Shown: positions 35,361 to 47,272 of the stretch, piece after piece
Layout of the letters: each line of letters opens with the position of its first letter
Position numbering within the stretch: position 1 is the stretch's first letter
Origin: Progne subis subis
Taxonomy: Eukaryota > Chordata > Aves > Passeriformes > Hirundinidae
Length of the DNA: 64,000 nucleotides
Assembly: GCA_022316685.1 (NCBI GenBank)
Contig: JAKJHU010000762.1
Coordinates: 59,308-123,307, forward strand
Direction: 5' to 3'
Notes under the pieces: generated by a model
What the model was told of the DNA's origin: nothing
Seen by the model: the letters and a program-made list of their open reading frames with translations, nothing else
The model's database searches: none
Position numbers and translations under genes: made by a program

Positions 35361-35544
35361 CTGGGGGAGGAAGGACAAGGACAGGATGGGATTTGCCTCC
35401 GTGACACAGGGAAGGGGAAGGAGATTACCCCAATGCATCCCCAGCAGGACGGTGTCTGCAGCGGGGTTGTCCTGCAGCCAGGGCCATGCTGTGCTGGAGA
35501 TGGAGCAGGAGGGAGGGGGAAAGGGGCACTGACTTCCTCCTCAT

Positions 35545-35610
35545 GCCTGCCTGTCTTGGGACATCTTCCTCTTCCTCACAGCCTTCTCTGCAATCCAGCC
35601 AAGGTTTGGG
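35545..35610 (-). pseudogene. Upstream small ZNF exon, copy B-minus, donor lost
   Basis: The minus strand keeps AVRKRKMSQDR but the junction reads GGCATGAGG instead of GGCAG|GTGAGG, so the splice donor is gone. The start position reads ATT, as in copy A-minus. Confidence 0.55.
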
Positions 35611-36193
35611 AATGGGAAATCCTGCTTTGGACAAAAACAAGGGATGAGTACGTTGAGTTTGAATGTCCTTTTGCTCAAGTCCATTTCTACAAGTCACCAG
35701 AGATCTGGAGTCCCTAATAGCTTATCAAATACCAAGAGCAGCCTTGAAAATTCCTTTGTGGAGTTGCCTGTCTCTGGTCTCCCTGCCCTCCCCAGGCTGC
35801 TGAGAATCCCAGGAATCTGAAAAGCTCCCCCCTTTTCCATTTTCCATTTAGGAATGCTGGGGGTTTTGGGGTTTCAGGGTCCCTTCTCCTTTTATTCTCT
35901 GCTTTGGGGTGCAGGGGCTCCAAGGAGTCCCCCCTGCCCCTCTCCAAGCTGTTGAAGGTCCTGCAAATGGCAGCACTCCCCCCTGTCTGGGGTCCTGGGG
36001 GACACAGAGCTCTGCTCCTCCAGGCTGCCTCTGCCAGCAGCCACCACTGGGACCCCCCAATGTCCCCCCAAGAGGCATTTTCCACCCAGCTTTGGAGTTC
36101 TTACTTCTCCAAACATCCCCAACCAAAAAAAAAAAAAAAAAAAACCAAAAAACCCAACCCAGGGACCACTCAGGATATCTGAGCCAAGCTCCC

Positions 36194-36939
36194 TGTCTTG
36201 GGCTGGTAAGACAGGGGTCTGCTATGGAAGGTGGGAGCCTCCCTTGAAATGGAAAATACAAACCCCCTCTCTTTGAATTATAATTTTGAAATTAACGGGC
36301 TCTCAAGCAAAGATATGGCAATAGGAATATAAGTTCTAGAGTAGGAAAATTAAACTAAAAATGCAGTAGAAAAAAACCACCACCACAAAGCCCAAAATAT
36401 AAGACTCAGAATCCAACCTGACACCCGGGTAGTCAGGGTGTTGCTGGCAGTGCAATCAAATCGTGGCAGCAGTCCTCCTGGAGTGACAGATGTGGTTTTG
36501 CTGAAGCAATGATCTTGTGGAAGGTGTAGTTTTCCTCTGAAGGTCCAGTGGTGATGTAGATGGGTCTGGTCTTCCTCTGGGAATCCAGTGGAAACTGGCT
36601 GCTCCTGATGCTTTAAATCTAAGATTATATCCAGGTCAGGAATGCTTGGCTCCTCCATCTGGGTGGAGGATCTCACAATGGGATGATGTAATTTTATCAG
36701 TCATGCAGTGGGACTCAATGGCCCATTACCAGAAGATATCTCCCTGGAGGGAGGATGGGTCATGGAAGAGATCAAGAACACTGCCCCATCTGGTTTGAAC
36801 AGCTGGCCCATTAAGAGAAGATCCCCCTCAGAGATATGAGGAATGAATGGGTCATGGAAGAGATAAACAACCTGCCCTCCTGGTTTTAACAGATGGTAGT
36901 GGAATACATTTTTTCAGTTACATCTTGCATTGCAAGACA
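36194..36939 (-). mobile_element. Solo LTR, ZNF-linked family, copy B-minus
   Basis: TGTCTTGC...CCAAGACA on the minus strand, equivalent to 5,486-6,236. A 19-A run at about 36,125-36,143 lies just outside it. Confidence 0.75.
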
Positions 36940-36944
36940 GGGCT

Positions 36945-37820
36945 TGATGCTCCTTGCCCAGGCTCTCTCCAGAACATGCCCAGGCCAATGCTCAGCAGAG
37001 AAAAGCCCCGTGAGCAGCCCCAGGGTGGCCGTGGGCAGGCTGGGGGCAAACAGCATGGCTGGGGCTCTGCAAGGTGCCTGGGGGAGATGGGAAGGAGCAG
37101 CAGAGCAGGGGCTGATCCATCCCCACTGCGCTGGACACCCCAGGGCAGCGTCCCAGAGCGTCCTCATGCACCTGTCAACAACATCCCCCCTCTGCAGCCC
37201 TGGCCTCTCCCCCAGCTCACACAGATGCGTCCTTGCAGGCACAGACATGGCAGCACTGGCTCAGGAGCCCCTGTGTGCACTGCCCAGAGCAGGCGTGAGC
37301 ACCCCCATGGTGTTGGTGTGGGGAGATGAACCTGAGGGAGCACAAATGCCATCAGCCCCTGGGGCCAGGAAGGGCTGGGGGCCAGCAGGGAAAGCACTCA
37401 GGTTTGTGGTGGCCTCTGAAGTCAGCCAGAAAGTTTGTTCCCATGAGCTGTGAGTTTCCTGTGCCACTGCAGATGTTGTTCAGAGCCAGGGCAGCCACCC
37501 CCAAACTGCCCTGAGCATTTCCTTTGCTTCACCTTGGCTTTCTTTACTCTTCCTGGTGCAAATTTCCTTCTATTGCCCAGCCCTGTTCCCTTCCCATCCC
37601 ATCCCTGGTTGCCCTTTCCTCTCTGGCCCCACTCCCCATTTCAGTTCCTGAGTTCCCAGCACCATGGGAACATCCCTTGAGGAGCAGGATCACCCTCCAA
37701 GTGCCACAGGAACTGTGTGTAGGCTCCTGCAGTGCCTCGTGCTGCTCCCTTGCCAGAGGCACCACAGGCCAGGGGGGCACATCTGGGGCTGTGGGGCTCC
37801 CTGTTGTGGGCAAGGAGGAG
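36945..37820. other. GC-rich shared block, copy B
   Basis: Equivalent to 6,245-7,125 and 56,915-57,820 with several small deletions. No gene recognised. Confidence 0.55.
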
Positions 37821-37944
37821 GAGCTGCAGAGGCTCTGCAGGACTGACAGGATGGGCTTTAGGGCTGTGAGAAGTTGAGGCGGATGGGCTTCTGGACCTTC
37901 TGAAGAGGAGGCCCAGGGCTCATGCTGCAACTGCTGCACTGATG

Positions 37945-38395
37945 GTTTCAGAGAATCACAGAATCAGCAAGGTTGGAGAAGGTGATCACCAAGTCGAACC
38001 TTTGCCCTGACACTGCCTTGTCTTGCCCGAGCCTCCTCTTCTCCAGGATGAACAACCCCAACTCGCTCAGTCTCTCCTCACAAGACTTGTGTTCCAGACC
38101 CCTCACCAGCCTTGTTGTTCTTCTCTGGACACACTCCAGCCCCTCCATGTCCTTCCTAAGATGGGGGGCCCAGAACTGGACTCAGCACTCGAGGTGCTGC
38201 CCAACCAGTCTGAGCACAGAGGAAGAATCACTGCCCTGGTCCTGATGGCCACACTGTCCTGATCCAGGCCAGGAGCCACTGGCCTTCTTGGCCACCTGGG
38301 CACACTGCTGGCTCATGTCCAGCCTGCTGTCCATCTGTCCCCCCAGGTACCTTTCTGCCTGGTTGCTGTCCAGCCACTCTGTCTCCAGCCTGTCG
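37945..38395 (-). mobile_element. CR1-type LINE 3' end, minus strand, copy B
   Basis: Equivalent to 7,275-7,732; it carries the same ORF2 tail ([25 protein letters not shown]). Confidence 0.8.
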
Positions 38396-38515
38396 TTTGT
38401 TTATCCTGGAGAAAAGGCGTCTCAAGGGAGTCAAGGCAGTGTCAGGGCACAGGTTGGACTTGATGATGTCCAAGGTCTTTTCCAACCTGGCTGATTCTGT
38501 GATTCTCTGAAACCA
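38396..38515 (+). mobile_element. CR1-type LINE 3' end, plus strand, copy B
   Basis: Equivalent to 7,733-7,850 and opposed to the previous feature; marks the palindrome centre in copy B. Confidence 0.75.
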
Positions 38516-38694
38516 CCCTTGCACCCTTGCAGGATGAGCCCTGGGCCTCCTCTCCAGAAGGTCCAGCAGCCCAGGTCCCTCAGCTTCTCCTCACAGCCCC
38601 AAAGCCCATCCTGTCAGTCCTGCAGAGCCTCTGCAGTGCAGGGGAAACACTGGGCAACTGAATAGCAGAATCAATATGATTTTAGGAGAAGTAA

Positions 38695-38760
38695 TTTATT
38701 TAATATTTTATATATATATAAATAATATATATATATATAAAAAAATAATATATATTTTGT
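38695..38760. repeat. (TA)n-rich microsatellite
   Basis: Mostly alternating TA with short A runs. It is longer than its equivalent at 8,030-8,095 and absent at the matching place in copy D (45,595). Confidence 0.85.
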
Positions 38761-39023
38761 TAATGTTAAACACAAGTTATAGATTCTAGCATTACTGTCC
38801 ACACACACAGGTGTCTCTCAATTGGCTGAGCCACTTGTTCACAGGCAGGCACACATCCTTCAGGACACGTAATTGGTCAAGCATCCATCATCTTGTTGCG
38901 GGTCCTCTAAGTTTTGCATTGCTTTTAAACAGTTTCTCAGGCTCTTGGTTCTTATTTTTAGTCCTGTTATCTCAGTAGCCTTGAGGAATTCCTGAGAGCT
39001 CCTGGGCAAGGAGCCTCAAGCCC

Positions 39024-39245
39024 TGTCTTGCAGTGCAAGATTTGACCAAAACAAAATGTATTCTATTACCATTTGTGAACACCAGGTAGGGCAGGTTGTT
39101 TATCTCTTCCATGACCCATCCTTCTTATCTCTGAGGGGGATCTTCTCTTAATGGGCCAGCTGTTAAAACCAAATGGGGCAGTGTTCTTGATCTCTTCCAT
39201 GACCGTCCTCCCTCCAGGGAGATATCTTCTGTTAATGGGCCATTG
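39024..39245 (+). mobile_element. Truncated ZNF-linked LTR, copy B-plus
   Basis: It starts TGTCTTGC like 8,349 and 45,868 but breaks off after 'gggccattg' and continues with sequence found after the ZNF stop in copy D (about 48,430). The rest of the LTR and the whole plus-strand ZNF locus are missing. Confidence 0.8.
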
Positions 39246-39498
39246 CCACTTTGGGAAGGGCTCTGGTGACCCAGGTTCCTGTGACCCATGCTGAGAAGTC
39301 ACCTGTCCCTTTCTCTGCCCCTGGCAATGATGTGAGGTGGGACTGAAGAACATGAGGGTCTGGCTATGGTCCCATCATTGCATTTGAGCCCATCTCAGGT
39401 CATTTCTGGATGGGCTCTGCCCCAGCCCACAGAGTGTGACCTCAGCCCTGACTCTGTCCCAGCCGCTGTGCCTGAGCCCTGCAAAGCCTAAAGGTCAC

Positions 39499-41114
39499 TG
39501 TCATGGGTTAGCACAGTTTGGTTTTTAGTTAGGAAGAAATGTGAAGTGTTACCCTGTCAGGATCCTAGAAATAGTTTTAGAAAGGACAAGGAGCTATCAG
39601 AAGCTGGTTTGAGATATTGGCATCTGCTTTGGCCACTGAGAATGTTGAATGCGACTTTGGGCAGTACCCATATAAATCCTGGGTTTGTTCAGGTCAGGCC
39701 CTTTTCCTCCTGCTCAGCTGAACAGGTAACATCGAGTGGGTCCTACTGCTCCCCACAGCCCACCTCCCCCTTCGGGGGGAAGCTCGCCCGAGGCCCAGCG
39801 GACTCCATCGGCTCCCGGGGGGAGGAGAGGTTGCAGCTTAACATCAACCACTTTGAAAAAACCTCCCCGGAGACCCCAGAGCAGGGAGGGATCTCCCCTG
39901 ATAACAACTGGGCCCGGTTTGGCCGAGGCTGCCCCGATTGTCACCGAGGGGTGGGCAGAGCTCTCCTCCCGCTCCCCTCCTCCCGTGTCTTCCAGATGGA
40001 GAAGAAAGAGTGGAGGGAGGAAACCAGGCTGATCTGAAATGGAGAGACTGCTGCCTGGAGCAGAAATCACATGGCCACTGCAGGCCTGGGCAGAGTTAAC
40101 CCTGTCCTGGCAACATGGAGCTTCCAAGGCCTGACCCTTCCCTGAGAGAGAAAAGAAAGAGCAGAGGGGACGTAGGAAAGACGCCGCATGAAGTCAGTGG
40201 AGCAGGAGTGAAAGAACTGATAAAGATTATTAGAAGAGGGATTGAGGATGTGGACATTTTTAACCAAATTTTCTGCTGTAAACTATGGAGAAATGGACTG
40301 TTTCTTGTAACATCTTAAAGTTTGGAGGAATGCTAGTTCTAGTCAAAGTTGGGGATTGATATGATTGAGATTTAAGTGGGAATCTTAAAGCCCCTCACTC
40401 CTGGTAAAAGGAGGTCTCAGCCTTTGAGACAAAGATGATTTTAGAGAGAAAGTGATTTGAAGCCCTCAGCTCCTGGCATAAAAGTAGGTCTCTATTTCTT
40501 TTGAGTTAGAAATGATTTTAGAGCTAGAAGAGAATCCTTGTTTTATACTAGGAGAAGCTTTCTTAAACAGTTCCCCAAATACACTGAGAGGCCCATAGGT
40601 ACCATGGGAAAGGCTGCTAATGGGTGGAACAGCACAATCTGCAAAAACTCCAAGCAGTTGCAGATTTGTGACATTGAGAGCCCCAGGGCTGTTTTTGTCT
40701 TGTGGCAAATGTGTCCATAAGACTCCAGAGAGACTCCTCTCCCAAAGTGTTGAAAGATTCTGTTTAAATGGTGAAACTGACTGAAAATCACAGGTTGTGT
40801 CTGTCTATGTTGTTTGTAAGAAATTTAACAGTTTGTAAGAGAAGGGAAGAGTGTTTTGAAGTTCATTTTGGGGTTTTTTTGGGGGTTTTTTTCCATCTTT
40901 TCTTTTCTTGTTTTCCATTCTTTTAGTGTGTGTTAAAAAAAAAAAAAAAAAAGTTTTTTAAGCTTGAGCCTGCTTTGTTTCTCCTGATCCTCTCCCACAA
41001 AAAGAGAGTAAACACTAAGACCTCTATACTAAATTTAGCAAACAAAATATTTGACAAATGTGTAGTCACTACATTAATTAGTGTTTCTGCCCAGTTTTAA
41101 CTAAAACCATTACA
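39499..41114 (+). mobile_element. LTR-like element with TGTCATGG...CCATTACA ends
   Basis: The left end coincides with the point where similarity to 50,538-50,640 stops. The ends form an imperfect inverted pair (TGTCATGG-GTTAG and TGTAATGGTTTTAG). A CATATAAATC box lies at about 39,669, a GC-rich, CpG-bearing stretch at 39,765-39,960, and an A18 run at about 40,935. The right-arm copy has an intact AATAAA at the matching place. No target duplication was found. It may be a composite of two elements. Confidence 0.45.
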
Positions 41115-42164
41115 CCTTCCTATGGAAAAGAACTGTCCTTCTTGTCCAGGTGCCCATGGCCACAATTGGGATTCAACCTCCGGCACTGCCTCTTGTGAGA
41201 GACTGGAGGAGATTGTTGTCTGGAAACATTTTGTGTGTGAGGGAGGAAGGGGCAGGTCCAGCCTTGCCCTGCCCTGAAACCCCAGCACTGCCCTGCCCTG
41301 TAACCCCAATCCCCCAGAGCCTCTATCCCAGCCCAGCAGTGTCTGCCAATCCCTGGCACACCAAAGGCAATGCTCCACAGCCACCTCTGCAGCCCCCAGC
41401 CCAGCTCCTGAGAGACCAAGTGACCCAAAGTCCCTCCTGGGGGAAGGGCCCAGGAAGACCATGGGGTATTTATGGTTGACCACAAGCAAGCACACATCTT
41501 GACCCCACCTCCTCTTGGAATTTCTATCTGAACACTGCTGGAATCCAGGAGGTGGTAGCTGTGTGTGTGCTTCTCTAAATCTTTTTTGATCTTTCTCTCT
41601 TTTGTGTCTTATTATTATTCCCTCTTCTTAGAAATTTTGATTAACTTAAAATTGAATGGGCTTACAGTTTGTGAAGTTCAATGGGTCAAGTAAATGCTTT
41701 GAAAAGTGTTTTTTGTTGACTTGAATGTTACATGAAACCTTTTGCCAAAGTTTCTCTGATTTTCTAAAGTTGTCAGTAAAGTCTGCTTTGTTGTTTTGAG
41801 CTCTTGAGAATCTCTTGTTGATATTTCTCCAGTTCGTCCAACTCGGAGTACTCAAACAATTGTAATTCCTTTAAATGTCTCTCTCAGAGTTGTTTGGGGG
41901 ATGGGGGTCAGGTCTTGTGTGTCCTGCTTGGCACAGCCCAGGCAGGGCTTTCACAGCCACATTGCACACTTCATTTCCCACCTGCACCCGCTGGTGCCTC
42001 TGCGTTCTGCTTGCCCAGCCCCAGGGACGCTCTCCTTGTCTGCCCATTCCCCCACGGTCTCTGGGCAGGGATGGCCTCAGTGGGGGCTGCTGACATCCTC
42101 AGACACTTGGAGGCTGCTGCTGGATTTGACTTCTCCAGAGGCTTGTTCAGCCTTCAGCTCCTCA
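41115..42164. other. Inverted-repeat arm, no gene recognised
   Basis: Mixed sequence without a domain. Equivalent to 61,806-62,836 on the other strand. Confidence 0.45.
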
Positions 42165-42500
42165 GGTCAGGAATTCAGTGCCCCAGGGCTCAGTAATATT
42201 CAGAAGACCTTAAAAGGCCAAGCCTCTGGGAATAATTTAGGTTTTCAAAATTTTTGGGTTAATTAAACAGATTTTGGAAGTGTGTTCCAAGTGTATATAC
42301 TATTTTTAGAAAAGACAGTGAGAAAAGATGTTTAGATCCTGTTTAGGATTTTTTTCCTATTAATACATTGATACGTTCAATATCCAATTGACATTGAACC
42401 CAAGTATCTGCTCATGCAGTTTGAATAGATATAAAAATCAAGACCCTTTATGTCTGACAATCAATCAGACTCTGTCCCTATCCCCATCCCATTTCCCCCA
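42165..42500 (+). repeat. ~335-bp dispersed repeat, copy 1
   Basis: Matches 44,715-45,065 (same orientation, more diverged) and 61,440-61,805 (reverse strand, part of the inverted arm). Shared parts include 'caggaattcagtg', 'gggaataat', 'ggttaatta', 'ccaattgacatt' and 'aaaatcaagaccctt'. The sequence is AT-rich and of unknown type. Confidence 0.7.
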
Positions 42501-44585
42501 TCCAAGCCCCAGGACTCCGAGCAGCCTTGTGCAAATCTGAGCTCCCTCCACCCCAGGCTGGACCTGCAGGTTTCAGCTCCTGGGCTCCAACTCCCACCTG
42601 CTTTCCTTGGAGAAGCTGCCTGAGACACAGAGGGATGTTCATTTATTGTCAGCCAACAAACCCAAGGGAAGGCACAGCTCCATCAAATGCAAAAGTCATT
42701 CTTCTCCCTGGCTCTGCCCTGCACCTGATCCTCACAGAGTGTCTTGTTTCTTTCATCCCTCCACTGCCAAGGACTTTCTGGGACAAGGGAGCTCTGGGAA
42801 CCTCAAAGCATGAAGCCAGTCAAGGGAGATGCGTTGGAATGACCAGAATACAACAGCAGGAGGAAATCTGGGAGCAACAGGAAGGACATAGGTACAGCTG
42901 CTCTACATGAAGAAATGCCCGTAGACATGGCCGTTTAAACAGGAGACCTGGAAACACCTGAAGGAAGAGGGCCGTGAATTGTTAGACTGAATGTTGGCGT
43001 CAAAGGTAGAGGGGAAGATCCGTATTTCTTCTCCTGCCATCAGTAGGAGAATCCAGTAGATCCAGGAAATTCCTGTTCCTGGTGGGAAAGTTTGGCCACT
43101 TCTTAAAAGTACTTAAGTGACCCAGTTAACAGAGATTTGCTTGTATAATATGAAACTAACAGGTATTAAAAACTGTGCCCCTTTCCAGGCAGACATCAGT
43201 TGTGTGCCCATGCACAGGCAGTGCCACTCATGCCCTGAGGTGCCGAGCTGGGATTGGCATCTGTCAGAGAGGAGCTGAGGGAGAACAGAGCACCTTGCAA
43301 GCTGCAGGTCCCTGCCAGCCCCAGAGGGCTCGTGTCCCCAAACCATCTGCTCTGCTCCAGGCTGGAACAGGGACCAGCATTGTGCCGGGATCATCAGAAC
43401 TGAGGTGTGTGCTGGAATTCAATCCCCTCCCCATCCCACAGCAGCCCTGCATTTCCCTCCTCCAGCCTTGGTCTCCACACAGCCATGGAGGCTCTTTGGG
43501 CTCCGCACTTTTCCTGCAGCCACCAAGGGCAGCTGAGCTCTGCCTTTGGCACAGCCAGCCCTGCCCAGCCCAGGCAATGCCCAGCAATTCCTTGTGTGTG
43601 CCTGGCCCTGCTGTCAGCCCCGGCAGCGGCTGCGTGGCCCCTTTGTGCCGCGCTGGCCCAGCCATGGTGCCACAGCCCCTGTGCAGGCGCAGGGCAGGAC
43701 AGGAGCATTGCGGGTGGGAACGGCCCCTGTGCCGTGGTGCCCACAGCAGCCTTGGGGCTCTGTGCCCCATGGCCTCCCTGCTGGGCAGCCTCTGCCAGCT
43801 CCTGCACAGCCCGTGGCACCTGTGGGGCTGCACAGACAGCCCTGCCCCGGGCTCTGCCGGGCTCTGGGCCAGCAGAGAGGCCGGGCAGGGCTGGCCATGG
43901 CCGGGAACAGGCCCTGAGCCCCGCAGGAGGATGGAGCTGGGCACAGCCAAACTGCCCCGCAAACCTGGGCTGAGCAGCCAGGGCTGGCAATGGCTGGGGA
44001 CAGAGGCTGGCACTGACAAATGTCCAGGGCCGTGTTCCTGCTCTGTCCATGCCACCAAGGGCACAGAGCAGCCTCCTCTCTGGGCCACTTGCCTGCTTTC
44101 AATGCCTTCCACAGGCGCTGGCCCTGCCCCACAAGGCCTGGGCTGAGTCCTGCCCCTGCACGCTCACACAGGCTGAGATGGACACTGATGGTTTCTGTGA
44201 CAGGCTCTCTCAGCCCAGCCCAGCTCCCTCCAAGCTCTGCCAGCTGCCCTGAGCTCTCTGCAGCACCAAGGACCTCTCCCCAGCACAGCCCAGCCGGCTC
44301 TGGCCCCACAGCTCTGCTCAGGGCAGGCTGCTCTGGACAGGGGCCCCACGGCCTCAGCCCCTCGCAAGGGCACAGCAGCAGCTGCAGCTCAGACAGGACT
44401 CAGCCCCAGCCATGGGGAAGGTGCTGGGCCAGGGGAAAAGGAGGCTCCCTGTGTGCCCTGCTCCCCTCCCTGAGGTGCTGAGAGCTCTGCAGCCCCTGCT
44501 GCCATCCCATCTGCCCAGGCCAGCACAACAGCCCCGGCCTTGGGGCCCTCAGGAGCTGCTCCTGCTCCAGGCCCAGGGCCCATCC
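42501..44585. other. GC-rich part of the inverted-repeat arm, no gene supported
   Basis: A 323-codon frame at 43,175-44,146 is the longest open frame in the arm, but overlapping frames of similar length exist on the other strand. Short indels between the two arms, such as 'ctgggcacagcc' here and 'ctgggccacagcc' in the partner, shift the frame. It has no domain and is best read as non-coding. Confidence 0.55.
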
Positions 44586-44714
44586 CAAAGCTGGGGCAGC
44601 CAGAAAGCTGTGCCCATTTCTGTTCATTCCTGCTCTGATGAGGATGGATCCTCAGACATTGGGAGATTGCTGATGAATTTTCCTACTCCAGAGCCCTCTT
44701 CTTTCTTGAGCCGT

Positions 44715-45065
44715 TCAGTTCAGGAATTCAGTGAGAAAAACATAGAAAAATTTATTCAAAACATACGAACAAAAAAAGTCCCGGGGAATAATATAAGTTT
44801 TCAATTTTTTTGTGGTTAATTAGAAAATTTCAGAAGTGTATTCAAAGGGAATACACGATATAGAAAAAAATATATAAAAAATGCAGAGAGAACTGTTTTC
44901 CTGTTTCATTTTCCTGTTTATAGGTTGATATCGGCAATGCCCAATTGATATGGACACCCAGCACCTTCTACTGCAGTCTGAAGCGATAAGAAAATCAAGA
45001 CCCTTCATGGCTGACAATCAGTCAGACTTTGCCCCCATCCACTCCCCACCATTTCCCTCATCCAA
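44715..45065 (+). repeat. ~335-bp dispersed repeat, copy 2
   Basis: Older direct duplicate of 42,165-42,500, lying just outside the inverted arm and just before duplicon D. Confidence 0.7.
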
Positions 45066-45089
45066 CCCCTGGCACTCCTATGGATCAGG

Positions 45090-45410
45090 AATGGTGTGGC
45101 CAGCAGGAGCAGGGCAGTGATCCTTCCCCTGTGCTCGGCACTGGTTGGGAAGCACCTTGAGTGCTGTGTCCAGTTCTGGGCCCTCCAATTTAGGAAGGAC
45201 ATGGAGGGGCTGGAGTGTGTCCAGAGAAGGACAACAAGGTTGGTGAGGGGAGTGGAACACAAATCCTGTGAGGAGCAGCTGAGGGAGCTGGGGTTGTTTA
45301 TTCTGGAGAAGAGGAGGCTCAGGGGAGACAGAGCAGTGTCAGGGCAAAGGCTGGACTTGATGATGTCCAAGGTCTTTTCCAATTTTGCTGATTCTGTGAT
45401 TCTCTGAAAC
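45090..45410 (+). mobile_element. CR1-type LINE 3' end, plus strand (copy D)
   Basis: The plus strand reads [25 protein letters not shown], then [32 protein letters not shown] and the CR1 3' terminus. It is the most readable ORF2 tail in the window. It corresponds to the plus-strand partner at 7,733-7,850 but extends farther 5'. Confidence 0.85.
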
Positions 45411-45867
45411 CACCCTTGCAGCAGTTGCAAGATGAGCCCTGGGCCTCCTGTTCAGAAGGTGCAGCAGCCCAGGTGCCTCAGCTTGTCCTCACAGCTCCAA
45501 AGCCCATCCTGTCAGTCCTGCAGAGCCTCTCCAGTGCAAGGGAAACACTGGGCAACTGAATAGCAGAATCAATATGATTTTAGCAGAAGCCATTTATTGT
45601 TTACCTTAAACTCCAGGTATAGATTCGAGCACTACTGTCCACACACACAGGTGTCTCTCAATTGGCTGAGCCACTTGTTCACAAGGCAGGAACACATCCT
45701 TCAGGTCACCTCATTGGTCAAGCATCCATCATCTTGTTGCGGGTCCTCTAAGTTTTGCATTGTTTGTAAACAGTTTCTCAGGCTCTTGGTTCTTATTTTT
45801 AGTCCTGTTGTTATCTCAGTAGCCTTGAGGAATTCCTGAGACTTCCGGTGCAAGGAGCCTCAAGCCC

Positions 45868-46612
45868 TGTCTTGCAGTGCAAGATTTAACCAAGACAAAA
45901 TGTATTCTATTACCATTTGTGAACACCAGGAGGGCAGGTTGTTTATCTCTTCCATGACCCATCCCTCTTATCTCTGAGGGGGATCTTGTCTTAATGGGCC
46001 AGCTGTTAAAACCAAAGGGGCAGTGTTCTTGATCTCTTCCATGACCCATCCTCCCTCCAGGGAGATATCTTCTGTTCATGGGCCATTGAGTCTCTCTGCA
46101 TGACTGATAAAATTACATCATCCCATTGTGAGATGCTCCACCCAGAGGGAGGAGCCAAGCATTCCCGACCTGGATATAATCTGAGATTTGAACATCAGAA
46201 GCAGCCTGGTTTCCACTGGATTCCCAGAGGAAGACCAGACCCATCTACATCACCACTGGACCGTCAGAGGAAAACTGCACCCTTCTACAAGATCATTGCT
46301 TCAACGAAACCACATCTGTCACTCCAGGAGGACTGCAGCCACGAATTGATTGCACTGCTAGCAACACCCAGCCTACCTGGGGGTCAGATTGGAATCTGAG
46401 TCTTATATTTTGAGCTTTGTTGGTGGTGTTTTTTTTTACTACTGCATTTTTAGTTCAATTTTCCTACTATAGAACTGATATTCCTATTGCCATATCTTAG
46501 CTTGGGAGCCTGTTAATTTCAAAACTATAAATCAAAGAGAGGCAGTTTATATTTTCTTTCAAGGGAGGCATCCACCTTCCGTAGCAGACCCCTGTCTTAC
46601 CAGCCCAAGACG
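45868..46612 (+). mobile_element. Solo LTR, ZNF-linked family, copy D
   Basis: TGTCTTGC to CCAAGACG, with an ATATAA motif near 46,174. Same position relative to the ZNF exons as in the other copies. Confidence 0.75.
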
Positions 46613-47272
46613 GGGAGCTCAGCTCAGATATCCTGGGTGGTCCCTGGGTTGGTTTTTTTGGTTGGGGATGTTTGGAGACGTGAGAACTCCAAAGCTGGGT
46701 GGAAAAATGCCCCTTGGGGGGACATTGGGGGGTCCCAGTGGCAGCTGCTGGCAGAGGCGGTCTGGAGGAGCAGAGCCCTGTGTCCCCCAGGAGCCCAGAG
46801 ACGGGGGAGCGCTGCAATTTGCAGGACCCCTCAACTGCTGTGATAGGGCCAGGGGGGACTCCTTGGGCCCCCTGCAACCCAAAGCAGAGAATAAGGGGAG
46901 AAGGGACCCTGGGACCCCAACTCCCTACAGCATCCCGAAATGGAAAATGGAAAAAGGGGGAGCTTTTCAGATTCTTGGGATTCCCAGCAGCCTGGAGAGG
47001 GCAGGGACTGAGTAGATGGGGAACCCCCAGTACAGGTGTGACCCCAGCAGCTGGGAGAGGGGGGAAGTCCCAAACACCAAAGGAGAGAGACCAGAGACAG
47101 GCAACTCCACAAAGGAATTTTCAGGGCTGACCTTGGTGTTTGATAGGCTATTAGGGACTCTAGATATCTGGTGACTTGTAGAGATGGACTTGAGCAAAAG
47201 GACATTCAAACTCAACATACTCATCCCTTGTTTTTGCCCAAATCAGGTTTTCTCATTCCGAACCTTGGCTGG

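Larger units (their letters stand above)
39933..44585 (+). repeat. Large inverted repeat, left arm
   Basis: The sequence matches the reverse complement of 59,037-64,000 from end to end, apart from a ~330-base block present only in the right arm and many small indels. The left limit is set by the window end of the partner; the true arm may reach 39,499 or beyond. Confidence 0.9.

Noticed and set aside
43175..44146. 323-codon open frame in the left inverted arm
   Set aside because: Comparable frames overlap it on the opposite strand, there is no domain, and short indels between the two arms shift its frame. High GC explains the length.
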